From Ornithobacterium rhinotracheale DSM 15997 (lineage in GTDB: Bacteria > Bacteroidota > Bacteroidia > Flavobacteriales > Weeksellaceae): a stretch of DNA of 64,000 bases. Below, piece by piece: positions 9,432 to 17,110 of the stretch. The stretch's first letter is position 1, and every line of letters begins with the position of its first letter. Location: contig NC_018016.1 in the NCBI RefSeq assembly GCF_000265465.1, positions 1,183,501-1,247,500 on the forward strand, read 5' to 3'. The position numbers and the translations under genes were made by a program. The notes under the pieces are model-generated. The model had not been told where the DNA came from. It did no database searches and saw only the letters and a list, made by a program, of their open reading frames with translations.

Positions 9432-9769
9432 TAGTCTATATTTTGAGGGTCCAACAAACTAAATAAATAATGTGCATAACCTTTATATGCTAATGTTTCT
9501 TCAGAATATGGCATCAAAAAATACTCAAAATAAGCTCTTTTTTGCTTTTCTCCTTTTGGAAACTCATATTTATAATAAAAATCATCAAAAAGCTGAAACC
9601 TGTTACCAGTATAATCATCATTTCCTAAAAGATTTTTCAACTCTTTTTCAATGTACTTAATCTGTTTTTCAGTATAATATTTTCTAATTTCTTTTTTTGC
9701 CTCCTTGCTTTGTGCATATCCAGCGGTTACGGCTAAACATAGTCCAAATGATAGTAATATTTTTTTCAT
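9431..9769 (-). CDS. Small secreted protein coupled to the IS30 transposase
   Basis: A 112-aa protein with a clear Sec signal peptide (MKKILLSFGLCLAVTAGYAQ) and a Lys/Tyr-rich mature part (..KYYTEKQIKYIEKELKNLL..). No family recognised. Its stop codon overlaps the transposase start. It may be a passenger gene of the element or a host gene abutted by the insertion. Upstream, at 9800-9838, two CTTTGCAA arms form an inverted repeat that could be an operator or part of the element's end. Confidence 0.65.
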   Translation of the reverse strand: MKKILLSFGLCLAVTAGYAQSKEAKKEIRKYYTEKQIKYIEKELKNLLGNDDYTGNRFQLFDDFYYKYEFPKGEKQKRAYFEYFLMPYSEETLAYKGYAHYLFSLLDPQNID

Positions 9770-9848
9770 GACTTGATTTTTTTAGTGATTTAACAACACT
9801 TTGCAAATATCAAAAGAAATGCCAAATATTGCAAAGCAAAAAGATAAA

Positions 9849-9878
9849 AAAAAAGAAACCACACCAACAAAGGTGCAG
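9849..9878 (-). terminator. Terminator-like hairpin ending the provirus operon
   Basis: On the minus strand a short CACC/GGTG stem is followed by TTTC and a run of nine T. The stem is weak but the position, 30 bp after the last gene, fits. Confidence 0.5.
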
Positions 9879-9907
9879 TCTCTCTCATTATTATCAAAAC
9901 AAACAAA

Positions 9908-10117
9908 TTAATCTAAAAACCTTGGTATATAGTTTTCGTGATAAAATCTCCTTAGATATTCTCCAGTTCTTCTATCATACACATTAAAGTATCTCCAATC
10001 TGAAAATTTGGAGTTATCAAGCCATTTAGAGAATTTATAAAGGTCATGCACATATTGCATTTTGAACACTCCAAAGGCTCCGAAAACTATACAGCTATAA
10101 TCGTTCTTATGGCTCAT
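9908..10117 (-). CDS. Hypothetical provirus protein, 69 aa
   Basis: A basic, aromatic-rich protein (..YDRRTGEYLRRFYHENYIP..), last gene of the provirus operon. Its ATG overlaps the stop of the preceding gene. No family recognised. Confidence 0.6.
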   Translation of the reverse strand: MSHKNDYSCIVFGAFGVFKMQYVHDLYKFSKWLDNSKFSDWRYFNVYDRRTGEYLRRFYHENYIPRFLD

Positions 10118-10602
10118 TATTCAATGCCCCTTATTTCTTCATCTCCATTATATAAAACAAATGGTCCTGATCCTTTATAATCAAATTCCTGTCCAGATTC
10201 TAATTGGCATACTTCATTACTGTACGGATCTGGTACATCTAAATAAACTCCAACAAATTTACTAGTACTATTTCTAAAGTGATATCCGTTTTTATTCTTC
10301 GTTACAACAAAACCATCATAAAAAGTTCCAACATTATAACTTAACAAAATCGCTGAATTTGAATCATATCCATCTATAAAATTTGGTAAATCTTTCACAG
10401 GTTCTCCGTCCAATGGTATCAACCTTTTATAAATAACATAATGAGACTTGTCAATCAAATAACGCTTAAATGCATTAGCGGTATAAAAATATGGACCTAC
10501 TTGATAATAACAATTATCCGATAAATCAATTGTAGAAACCTCTCGACACAAAAGCTCACTCCTAAACTTTCTATTATCAATAACTATCACACAATCACTC
10601 AT
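10117..10602 (-). CDS. Hypothetical provirus protein, 161 aa (possible surface protein)
   Basis: Beta-rich and without a membrane segment (..VGPYFYTANAFKRYLI.., ..GYHFRNSTSKFVGVYLDV..). Its ATG overlaps the 57-aa gene before it. Position after the membrane-anchored virion-like proteins suggests a spike or accessory virion protein; this is inference. Confidence 0.6.
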   Translation of the reverse strand: MSDCVIVIDNRKFRSELLCREVSTIDLSDNCYYQVGPYFYTANAFKRYLIDKSHYVIYKRLIPLDGEPVKDLPNFIDGYDSNSAILLSYNVGTFYDGFVVTKNKNGYHFRNSTSKFVGVYLDVPDPYSNEVCQLESGQEFDYKGSGPFVLYNGDEEIRGIE

Positions 10603-10768
10603 CTTTTTTATCTTTTAAATCTTTAATTTTCTTTTTTGCAAAGCTATACGCAAAATCAAGCACAATAGCCAATAAACTTGCTAGAAGCGGTTTTAGCTCA
10701 TCAAACGAAACCGCCCCCGTAAATCCTAATATACTATAAATCTTTGTCCTATCTACAAAATTTGTCAT
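10595..10768 (-). CDS. Small provirus membrane protein, 57 aa
   Basis: Translates to a 57-aa protein starting MTNFVDRTKIYSILGFTG, with a hydrophobic segment ..LLASLLAIVLDFAYSF.. and a Lys-rich tail. Overlaps the next gene by 8 bp. One TM plus a charged tail could suit a holin or a minor virion membrane protein. Confidence 0.6.
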   Translation of the reverse strand: MTNFVDRTKIYSILGFTGAVSFDELKPLLASLLAIVLDFAYSFAKKKIKDLKDKKDE

Positions 10769-10785
10769 ATCTCTTTATTTTTTGT

Positions 10786-11523
10786 TTAACTCAATTGTTC
10801 AAAACCCCCATTACTATCAAGCTGAATATTTGAAACCTGCGCCTTTACATATCCCAACAAATCTATATAATGCCCATGCTCAACAAGATATTCTTTTTCC
10901 CCATCATTATAACTCTGAATTACACGTGTAGTTTCACCATATAAATTTAATACCCTGCAATGCCCAGTTGATGGCATTCTAAATAGAGCAAGTCCACCCA
11001 TGCCAGTTATTTTAACTTTCTCGGGCTCCTCACAATCATAATGAAATTTTACAGGAACTTCACTTATTTGGTTGCAATTATTTTTCTTCTCAAGCAACTT
11101 CTTTCTAATTTCTTCTTGTTCTTTACGCTTTCTTTCTTCCTGCTCCCTTCTCTTTTCTTCCTCACATTCAGAACAAAAATCATTTGCCTGCTCCTCCTGC
11201 AGTTTTTTAACCACATCACTTTTTACTGGTATTTTTCCCTTCTGTTTTTCTGATTGCATCATATCATCAACTTTTTGACTAAATGCTTTTTCATTTCTCA
11301 CTGCAGAACCGCCTTTTGCAAAAACCTTATCAAACTTTGGTTTTTCTACTTTGGGCAAACTCACAGGTTCCTTGAATTTATTTGTATCCAGTGGCAACAA
11401 GGAATTATCTCCTGTGCTTACTTTCTCCTTTATACTCGTCTTTTTGGTCAATCTAAATAATAGATAGATTATTAAAAAGATGAATAACCAAAACTTAATT
11501 TTTCTTTTTTCTCGCTGTGTCAT
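10786..11523 (-). CDS. Membrane-anchored coiled-coil protein of the provirus, 245 aa
   Basis: N-terminal TM helix (KFWLFIFLIIYLLFRL, residues about 11-26), a Pro/Lys-rich linker, a highly charged helical region (..EEEKRREQEERKRKEQEE..) with an embedded FCSEC pair, and a beta-rich C-terminal domain of about 90 aa. This layout (inner anchor, stalk, distal domain) fits a spike or penton-associated protein. The gene begins 3 bp after the muralytic enzyme. Confidence 0.6.
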   Translation of the reverse strand: MTQREKRKIKFWLFIFLIIYLLFRLTKKTSIKEKVSTGDNSLLPLDTNKFKEPVSLPKVEKPKFDKVFAKGGSAVRNEKAFSQKVDDMMQSEKQKGKIPVKSDVVKKLQEEQANDFCSECEEEKRREQEERKRKEQEEIRKKLLEKKNNCNQISEVPVKFHYDCEEPEKVKITGMGGLALFRMPSTGHCRVLNLYGETTRVIQSYNDGEKEYLVEHGHYIDLLGYVKAQVSNIQLDSNGGFEQLS

Positions 11524-11526
11524 AAC

Positions 11527-12429
11527 CTATTTTTTTAAATAAGAATTAAAAACATTTTCAAACTTTTGAGCATAAGAGGCTATATCTTTTGCTCTATCTG
11601 TAGAATTAACAACCCTTCTTGCATTGTAATAATCTGTTTTATTTTCATTACAATAAAGCTTTAAAGAAACACCCGTTAAATTATTAGGTTTATCAGCCAT
11701 CATCATTTTTATGGTCATTAAAGCATTTAAACGCTTATCATTTACTATTAAATCTGGATTTGACAAAACATCTACACCAGAAAACTCTTTAAACTTAGTA
11801 TATAAATGCCTACCAGTCCACTGGCAATATCCACGACCAAAAAAACGAGCTCCATCACCTTTATATTTATTACTTAAATTCTTTCTTCTACTAGCTGGAT
11901 TATAACACCAAGATTGTACGCCATACTTCCACTCCATGTACACAGCCTTTTCAGCACTAACACCAAATGTATCTGCAATCTTCAAAAACTCGTTAAACTC
12001 CCTTAATTTATCCCCTTTAAGCGTTTTCTTCAAAACAGAAATTTTATCATTATAACGCTCACGCAATAAACTAAATTGACCCATTTCATGATATGCTGTA
12101 GCCATTATATAAGATGCTTGATTTATCAACAAATCACCACTTTTAATTTGATTTATTAATATATCAAACAAAGTATAACCCCAATCAGCATATGAATTAT
12201 ATCCTTTGGCAAATCTCAATCCATTAGGTACTAAAAGCATAGATAAAACACTTTTAGTCTCACTCTCTGTATTTGGAATATCAACGCCCACTAGTTCCAA
12301 TTCTCCAAACTCAACTTTAGACTTTGGTTTTGATATTTTATAAGCCCACCAACTTCCAGCTAGCAGGGCAATTGCTTTTAAATATGTCATTTTTTTATCT
12401 CTTCTTTTATTTCTTCTCTTATTGCCCAT
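11527..12429 (-). CDS. GH19-like muralytic enzyme of the provirus
   Basis: A 300-aa protein with an N-terminal basic region and TM helix (..LKAIALLAGSWWAYKI..) followed by a lysozyme-like domain. The glycoside-hydrolase-19 signature region is visible: ..MATAYHEMGQFSLL.. (catalytic Glu) and ..GDGARFFGRGYCQWTGRHLY... It probably degrades peptidoglycan during entry or release; the membrane anchor suggests it is a virion membrane component. The start overlaps the preceding gene by 11 bp. Confidence 0.75.
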   Translation of the reverse strand: MGNKRRNKRRDKKMTYLKAIALLAGSWWAYKISKPKSKVEFGELELVGVDIPNTESETKSVLSMLLVPNGLRFAKGYNSYADWGYTLFDILINQIKSGDLLINQASYIMATAYHEMGQFSLLRERYNDKISVLKKTLKGDKLREFNEFLKIADTFGVSAEKAVYMEWKYGVQSWCYNPASRRKNLSNKYKGDGARFFGRGYCQWTGRHLYTKFKEFSGVDVLSNPDLIVNDKRLNALMTIKMMMADKPNNLTGVSLKLYCNENKTDYYNARRVVNSTDRAKDIASYAQKFENVFNSYLKK

Positions 12430-12892
12430 ATAACGATTTATTAAATTTATCCAAAACCTTTTGCCACTCTGGGTGAAGCTTTGGTTTTGGTGCGGGTATC
12501 TTAGGTTGATTATTTAACTTTGGACTTGGTGCGGAGCTCTTAGGTTGATTGTTTAACTTTGGTTTTGTCTTAATTGGAACAATACTTTTCCCCAACTCTA
12601 TCCCATATTCCAATGGAGTTTTAAACGTTCTTACACCATGTGTAACATAATAAGGGTCAAAGGATCCAACCGAAAAAAACATTTTAAACATTTCAGACCA
12701 AAATCTAAAATTTGTCTTCACAAACTGTTCTGTAGTTTTTTCCTTTAAAACCAAAGGCTTTGCATCCTCCATTTTTTGTTTAACAACAGTTACAACTCTA
12801 TTAAATCTACGAACTAACAAAAATATTATAAAAGCTATCAGCGATAACGCCAATAGCTTACTATTCTTCATCAAATCACTTAAAAACTTCAT
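12419..12892 (-). CDS. Single-TM provirus protein with proline-rich repeats
   Basis: 157 aa: N-terminal TM helix (..LLALSLIAFIIFLLVRRF..), then a region ending in two near-identical Pro-rich repeats (PKLNNQPKSSAP, PKLNNQPKIPAP). Probably a virion membrane protein. Its ATG overlaps the stop of the 35-aa gene (ATGA). Confidence 0.6.
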   Translation of the reverse strand: MKFLSDLMKNSKLLALSLIAFIIFLLVRRFNRVVTVVKQKMEDAKPLVLKEKTTEQFVKTNFRFWSEMFKMFFSVGSFDPYYVTHGVRTFKTPLEYGIELGKSIVPIKTKPKLNNQPKSSAPSPKLNNQPKIPAPKPKLHPEWQKVLDKFNKSLYGQ

Positions 12893-12996
12893 CCTTTAAA
12901 ACTATCTTTAATGTGGTCCTTCAACACATCTGATAACATAATCATTCCAATGTAAACCACTGCAATTAAAACACTTGTAATTAATTTACTTGTCAT
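12889..12996 (-). CDS. 35-aa single-TM peptide of the provirus
   Basis: Translates as a 35-aa peptide starting MTSKLITSVLIAVVYIGMIM, nearly all one hydrophobic helix, with a charged tail. ATGA overlap with the following gene supports its reality. Small TM peptides of this kind are common in membrane-containing phages. Confidence 0.6.
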   Translation of the reverse strand: MTSKLITSVLIAVVYIGMIMLSDVLKDHIKDSFKG

Positions 12997-13007
12997 CTCT
13001 CAATATT

Positions 13008-13211
13008 TTACCACATATGTTCCTTATCCGTAGGAACACCCGCAAGTTCTTCTTCATTCAAGTACTCTGGCTCGTTACCCTCCACATCATCAAAGAGTGT
13101 ATCTATCTCTTTTTTTGCCTCGTGCGCATGATGCAAACATATTTTTGCACATTGTACATACTTCAATAACAACGGCAATGATTTAAATAATCCTTTCAAT
13201 TGTTTAAACAT
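13008..13211 (-). CDS. Hypothetical provirus protein, 67 aa
   Basis: Basic N-terminal half (MFKQLKGLFKSLPLLLKYVQ) and acidic C-terminal half (..FDDVEGNEPEYLNEEELAG..). No family recognised. Located between two operon genes with 3-11 bp spacing. Confidence 0.6.
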   Translation of the reverse strand: MFKQLKGLFKSLPLLLKYVQCAKICLHHAHEAKKEIDTLFDDVEGNEPEYLNEEELAGVPTDKEHMW

Positions 13212-13214
13212 AAC

Positions 13215-13634
13215 TTATCTAGTTTTAATTTGTCCGAAATATCCACCATTAGGTGCTTTAGTTGAAATTACCATTCCCAGCTTTTGCAAATACACTTTTC
13301 CAGTATTCACATTGAAACTTGCTATTTCTAAAACCTTTGCGCCAGTCTTTTTATAGAAAGCCTCAAACATCATAGTTATAAATCTATTTCCAGTGTTTGG
13401 AGACTCTGAACGCACACTCTTAGAGTTTTCAAATGCTTTAACAGTTATCATACCTCTTTGCTTTGAATAATTCCAAGCCGTAACATAAAACCTTCCATTC
13501 TTGGATTGTCCAGCTTTAGCCCCAGAATGTTTTTTAGGTTGTCTCTGATTATTATAACCTCGGTCATAACCTCGGTTAAAATTAGGGTTGGGATTTCCAC
13601 CCCAACCATTACTATATCCATTATTATACGCCAT
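13215..13634 (-). CDS. Hypothetical provirus protein, 139 aa, Gly/Asn/Tyr-rich N-terminus
   Basis: The first 40 residues are low complexity (NGYSNGWGGNPNPNFNRGYD); the remainder is a beta-rich domain (..GRFYVTAWNYSKQRGMITV.., ..KVYLQKLGMVISTK..). Basic overall. The domain could bind nucleic acid (ssDNA-binding type) but no defining motif is visible. Confidence 0.6.
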   Translation of the reverse strand: MAYNNGYSNGWGGNPNPNFNRGYDRGYNNQRQPKKHSGAKAGQSKNGRFYVTAWNYSKQRGMITVKAFENSKSVRSESPNTGNRFITMMFEAFYKKTGAKVLEIASFNVNTGKVYLQKLGMVISTKAPNGGYFGQIKTR

Positions 13635-13657
13635 TTCTATACTTTTTTAGTTAATAA

Positions 13658-13822
13658 TTACCAGCCTCTTCTTTTTCCTTTGATTTTAATCCAGCCCATG
13701 TACACGGATAAAATCACTGCTCCCAATCCTAAAACCAAAAAGGTCGCAATACTTGTCCCTGCACCATTACCACTTAATGGCTTTAGTAAAAAACTATCAA
13801 CTTTTGTTATTAATTCTTTCAT
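13658..13822 (-). CDS. 54-aa single-TM protein of the provirus
   Basis: Starts MKELITKVDSFLLKPLSG; one TM helix (..TFLVLGLGAVILSVYMGW..) and a basic tail (KIKGKRRGW). Probably virion membrane associated. Confidence 0.6.
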   Translation of the reverse strand: MKELITKVDSFLLKPLSGNGAGTSIATFLVLGLGAVILSVYMGWIKIKGKRRGW

Positions 13823-13842
13823 CTTTATTTTGTTTTTAAATG

Positions 13843-14610
13843 TTATTTTTTCTTTGTTAATAAATAAATCAATGCCCCTCCTAGTAATAAATACAAAATG
13901 TTATTGTCATTTCGCCCAACATGTCCAGTAGCTTTTCCATATACCTCCCCGTCTGTTACCGCAGGATACGCACCTTCTGTAGGCATTCCTGTTTTAAGTG
14001 TTTGATCCTTACTAGGTCTGTAATCCGATGAACCTGCTTGGCTATCTGCTTGTCTTTCAGCATCTGTTTTTTCTCTAAAGAATGGCACGCGCAAAACTTC
14101 CTTACTCACGGCATCCCCTCTTGAAGTGTCACGGAATGGGAAATTTAAGTTTACATCAGTTCCTTTTGGATATTCCTTATCACCAACATAAGTAAATCTT
14201 GTCTGATACTCTTTCAGCATTCTACCATATGCCTCTGTTATCATTGCAGCTAGTGCCTCGGTACCTTTACGCGTACAATCTTTTCCCCATGGAAAACCAC
14301 TTGCACAAACTTTTAAATAAAGTAACGCCTTATTAAAATTGTCAGCACTGGCTACCTTAGTAAACCCAGATTGTTCAATAATCCATTCAACGATTGTGGT
14401 TCCTTCTTTCATCGCTCTACTAGGCGACCAGCTCGAGCCCCAACAATGCAAATCAAAGCCGTTTGCCAAAACGCTATCTAACCCCCCAGTTATCTTACTT
14501 AATACACCGCCTACTATCTTTCCTCCAAATTGACCAAGAGAGGAGCCGGAGGCGTTACCGCCCCCCACACTTCCAATTAAACTACTTACCGCTGTTACTG
14601 CTCCAATCAT
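13843..14610 (-). CDS. Provirus structural-type protein with C-terminal TM, 255 aa
   Basis: Gly/Ser-rich N-terminus (..SSLIGSVGGGNASGSSLGQF..), a soluble middle domain with four Cys, and a C-terminal TM helix (..ILYLLLGGALIYLLTKKK). It directly follows the candidate capsid gene (7-bp gap). Tail anchoring to a membrane fits a vertex or membrane-associated virion protein. No homologue recognised. Confidence 0.6.
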   Translation of the reverse strand: MIGAVTAVSSLIGSVGGGNASGSSLGQFGGKIVGGVLSKITGGLDSVLANGFDLHCWGSSWSPSRAMKEGTTIVEWIIEQSGFTKVASADNFNKALLYLKVCASGFPWGKDCTRKGTEALAAMITEAYGRMLKEYQTRFTYVGDKEYPKGTDVNLNFPFRDTSRGDAVSKEVLRVPFFREKTDAERQADSQAGSSDYRPSKDQTLKTGMPTEGAYPAVTDGEVYGKATGHVGRNDNNILYLLLGGALIYLLTKKK

Positions 14611-14617
14611 TTCAATA

Positions 14618-15268
14618 TTATTTTGCGTCTAACAAATAGAATGTAAATTCTTCTCCTACATTTTTATACACTGCTAAGGTGTATAAGCCTGTTAAATCCA
14701 ATGCAGGTAATTTCGATAACTCATCAATCCTTGCATTTTTTGCATAATCAAGTTGTAGTTGCGAAATCCTTGTTTTGCCCTGTGCATTGATAACTTGCAA
14801 TTCATTTGGTGTCTTTTCAGCTACCAAATAATCAAATGCTAATACATCAACATCCTTTACAGATATATTTTGGTCAAGCTTCACTTGTTGCACATAAATA
14901 GGCTCTGCACTTCCAATAGCCTCAAATGTTTCTGCAGTTACATTCTGTGCTTGTCCACCCGATACATGGAACTCAATGTAAGTTTTGTCACCTAATGGCA
15001 AACTTCCAGATTTAGAAAAAGGAATTACCGCTACTTTGTCGCTACCAATTGTTGTTTGCAATTTAACAAAATGAACGCCCAACAATTCTGTAAATAGCTT
15101 AACGCTCATCTTTGGCACCAAAACCTTTTTAGTAAAGGTTTCATCTACTAGGTAAGACTCAATTTGCACCTGTCCGAAATCGGTACTTGAATTACCTTTT
15201 AAAATCAAACCCGCTGCACTTTCCTTAACTTCCAGCACCTCGGTTGCTTTTGCTAATGTTACTCTCAT
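14618..15268 (-). CDS. Candidate major capsid protein of the provirus
   Basis: 216 aa, soluble, almost entirely predicted beta strand, with no TM or enzymatic motif (..SAAGLILKGNSSTDFGQVQIESYL.., ..LGDKTYIEFHVSGGQ..). It is the first gene after the strongest promoter-like sequence of the provirus, as expected for the most abundant virion protein. A jelly-roll capsid fold is an inference; only a structure prediction would settle it. Confidence 0.5.
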   Translation of the reverse strand: MRVTLAKATEVLEVKESAAGLILKGNSSTDFGQVQIESYLVDETFTKKVLVPKMSVKLFTELLGVHFVKLQTTIGSDKVAVIPFSKSGSLPLGDKTYIEFHVSGGQAQNVTAETFEAIGSAEPIYVQQVKLDQNISVKDVDVLAFDYLVAEKTPNELQVINAQGKTRISQLQLDYAKNARIDELSKLPALDLTGLYTLAVYKNVGEEFTFYLLDAK

Positions 15269-15296
15269 TTTTATATCTTATTTTAAATTTCTGAAA

Positions 15297-15304
15297 CAAA
15301 GATA
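15297..15304 (-). promoter_or_regulatory. -7 promoter box for the provirus structural operon
   Basis: Minus strand TATCTTTG, an exact TAnnTTTG match, 28 bp before the ATG at 15268. Confidence 0.55.
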
Positions 15305-15334
15305 TTAAGCATGCAAAAGCACTTTTTAAAATCT

Positions 15335-15374
15335 AGCGATTTTTACCACTTTTAAGCGATTTATACCAATTTTT
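15335..15374. repeat. Two tandem 20-bp repeats in the provirus control region
   Basis: AGCGATTTTTACCACTTTTA is followed directly by AGCGATTTATACCAATTTTT (16 of 20 identical). One unit is about two helical turns. They lie just upstream of the structural promoter and next to the HTH gene, so they are candidate operators or Rep-binding iterons. Confidence 0.6.
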
Positions 15375-15378
15375 GACA

Positions 15379-15543
15379 CTAATCATCAAAATATTTTTTT
15401 ACGAGCTTTAGCGTTAGATATTTCTTTTTATAGTGGCTTAAAATATCTTTTTTTATCATGCGTGCAGTGGAATAGCTTACGCCTAAATAATTAGCTAGCT
15501 CCTTAGCACTAATTATTTGCAAGTTCTGTGTATTGTTTTTCAT
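15379..15543 (-). CDS. 54-aa HTH DNA-binding protein of the provirus
   Basis: Starts MKNNTQNLQIISAKELANYL; the segment ..AKELANYLGVSYSTARMIKK.. has the spacing of a MerR/excisionase-type helix-turn-helix. Its first 35 bp overlap the end of rep. Probably regulates the provirus or binds the adjacent 20-bp repeats. Confidence 0.65.
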   Translation of the reverse strand: MKNNTQNLQIISAKELANYLGVSYSTARMIKKDILSHYKKKYLTLKLVKKYFDD

Positions 15544-16672
15544 AAATTAATTGGATTAACTGGTCTAAATTTATACTCAAATCGGTATCTAATAACTGTC
15601 TTATGGCTTTATTATAAATTTTTAAATGCTCGTTTAATTTTTTATATCCCTTGCGGATCATCTGATATACTTTACCTTTATACAACTCTACAAATTGAAT
15701 AGCAGTAGGCACATACTCCAATTTTCCCCGCAAGTGGTTTAACTCCTCTAAATAACTGCTAACTTCAAAATTTAAATAATTGAGTTTTTTTACCTTATTT
15801 GATGCGCCCCACACCGCACCAATTACTGGGCGTTTATTTTCTTCTTGCTTTAATAGATATTTCACCACATACGCAACTATATTTCGTTTACTCTTTGGCG
15901 TTTCAATTTTAGTACTTGGGGGATTGCTCCAACCCATTTTTTTATTACGCTGGTAAGCTAGTATGCAGTCTTTTTCTGATTTATAATTTTTTGAATACTT
16001 AGCCATATATTCTTTAGCCGTTAAGCGGTTCATCTTTTCAGAATATCTATCAACATAACCATATTTATTTATATACTGGTTCCATATGCGCTGAATATCC
16101 TCACGAGGGATTTGCGTATCAATCAAAACATGAAAATGAATATTTCCATTCTTCTGCGTCTCCGCTTTCCAGAGATAATTTTTTAAACCATAGACCTTTT
16201 TTAAATGGTCAAGATACTTAGCAAGTATTTTACGCAACACTCTATCATGGTGCTTTTGGGCACTGGGCAAGGTCAAGGTTACAAAAGATAAATATTTGTC
16301 CTTGTTTGATTTCGTTGCGTCAGCAAATAAAATAGCATACTTCTTTATATTCCTTACTTGAGTATCCGAGAGCGTTCCTAAATCCTTTAAAACATGCCCT
16401 TTCTCATTATACACTTCTTGTTGTTTCTCCTTATACAACTCAACACACTTTTCAGCATATTTAACAATTGAACCAAACTCTGAAATATCATCTAGTGCGT
16501 TTAACTCATCTAATTCTGTTTTTTCCTTGTTTAGATTTTGGCGTAAAGTAGGAGTATGGCCTACTTCATAATTTCGTAAATCCATCACATAACTATAATG
16601 CAATAGGCTAGTAGGTCTAAGCTGAACCTTTTCACACAAATAATAATTATTAACCTCTTGATATTGTCGCAT
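15509..16672 (-). CDS. rep: Rolling-circle replication initiation protein (HUH endonuclease)
   Basis: A 387-aa initiator. Motif I FVTLTLPS (about residues 130-137), the metal-binding HUH motif NGNIHFHVLID (His179-Phe-His181) and a downstream Tyr/Lys motif AYVVKYLLK (about 267-275) occur in canonical order. Such proteins nick one strand, attach through Tyr and drive rolling-circle replication of ssDNA phages and small plasmids. It is the largest gene of the provirus and overlaps the HTH gene. Confidence 0.85.
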   Translation of the reverse strand: MRQYQEVNNYYLCEKVQLRPTSLLHYSYVMDLRNYEVGHTPTLRQNLNKEKTELDELNALDDISEFGSIVKYAEKCVELYKEKQQEVYNEKGHVLKDLGTLSDTQVRNIKKYAILFADATKSNKDKYLSFVTLTLPSAQKHHDRVLRKILAKYLDHLKKVYGLKNYLWKAETQKNGNIHFHVLIDTQIPREDIQRIWNQYINKYGYVDRYSEKMNRLTAKEYMAKYSKNYKSEKDCILAYQRNKKMGWSNPPSTKIETPKSKRNIVAYVVKYLLKQEENKRPVIGAVWGASNKVKKLNYLNFEVSSYLEELNHLRGKLEYVPTAIQFVELYKGKVYQMIRKGYKKLNEHLKIYNKAIRQLLDTDLSINLDQLIQLIYEKQYTELANN

Positions 16673-16700
16673 TTACAGGGATTTTTGCCGTTAGATTTTA

Positions 16701-16737
16701 CCGATACTTGAGACGAGCCCACTCAAAAGCCTATCGG
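16701..16737. other. Hairpin between the 81-aa gene and rep, possible replication origin
   Basis: CCGATA pairs with TATCGG, with an inner CTTGAG/CTCAAAAG pairing around a 9-nt loop. HUH initiators often nick at a hairpin next to rep, so this is a candidate origin; a transcription-related role cannot be excluded. Confidence 0.35.
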
Positions 16738-16976
16738 CTTTCTATAAAAAAATCGGTTTCTTCTTTTTTCACAGCCACACGATGATATAAAATATCCTTA
16801 GGTTTAAAAGTTATCCACGAACGACCAGAAAATAATACCTCAATATTATTTTCTTGTTTCAACACCTGTACTACAATACCATATTCATATATGTACTGCT
16901 TAGGTTCTAAATGATTTACGGGAATGGGTACAAACTTCTGTACTACCAAAAAAGGTCTGATTTCTTCTCTTTGCAT
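16731..16976 (-). CDS. Hypothetical provirus protein, 81 aa
   Basis: Beta-rich small protein (..YIYEYGIVVQVLKQENNIEVLF..), first gene of the leftward provirus operon, upstream of rep. No family recognised. Confidence 0.6.
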   Translation of the reverse strand: MQREEIRPFLVVQKFVPIPVNHLEPKQYIYEYGIVVQVLKQENNIEVLFSGRSWITFKPKDILYHRVAVKKEETDFFIESR

Positions 16977-17076
16977 ACGCTTTTAGTTTTAAATTATTTA
17001 AGCGTTGCATTTGTGTTTTGAATGTGCCATGTGTAAAATCATATCCAAAAGTTTAAATAAATCGTGGATTAATAAT

Positions 17077-17084
17077 TATATTTG
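17077..17084 (+). promoter_or_regulatory. -7 promoter box of the aldolase gene
   Basis: TATATTTG, exact TAnnTTTG match, 26 bp before the ATG at 17111. Confidence 0.55.
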
Positions 17085-17110
17085 TAGAATAATCATTAAC
17101 ACATAAAATT

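Larger units (their letters stand above)
8454..9798 (-). mobile_element. IS30-family insertion (boundaries tentative)
   Basis: The left end is marked by GATTCAAGCACTAAATGCAA just outside the transposase stop, which resembles IS30-family termini. The only related inverted sequence on the other side that I can find is at about 9783-9797 (TTTAGTGATTTAAC against TTTAGTGCTTGAAT). If that is the second terminus, the element carries the 112-aa secreted protein as a passenger. If not, the right terminus is degenerate or lost. Confidence 0.35.
9845..17060 (-). mobile_element. Provirus resembling a small tail-less ssDNA flavophage
   Basis: About 7.2 kb of tightly packed, often overlapping genes, all leftward: an HUH replication initiator, a small HTH protein, a beta-rich candidate capsid protein, several single-TM proteins, a GH19-like muralytic enzyme and short unknown proteins, ending at a terminator-like hairpin. 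There is no Walker-type packaging ATPase, integrase, terminase or tail gene. This composition resembles small lipid-containing or ssDNA phages of flavobacteria (Finnlakeviridae, Obscuriviridae), but this is a judgement from architecture, not from an alignment. No att repeat was found; the edges given are approximate. Confidence 0.6.

Noticed and set aside
9800-9838. att site or dif site of the ssDNA-like provirus
   Set aside because: The CTTTGCAA inverted repeat has no partner at the right edge (16.98-17.11 kb), and no 28-bp dif-like sequence is visible.
11041-11278. Rightward Phe/Ser-rich frames
   Set aside because: Shadows of the charged coiled-coil gene on the other strand; low-complexity composition.
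13506-13931. Rightward 141-aa frame in the provirus
   Set aside because: Spans several leftward genes with overlapping starts; Ile/Thr/Pro-rich composition typical of a shadow frame.
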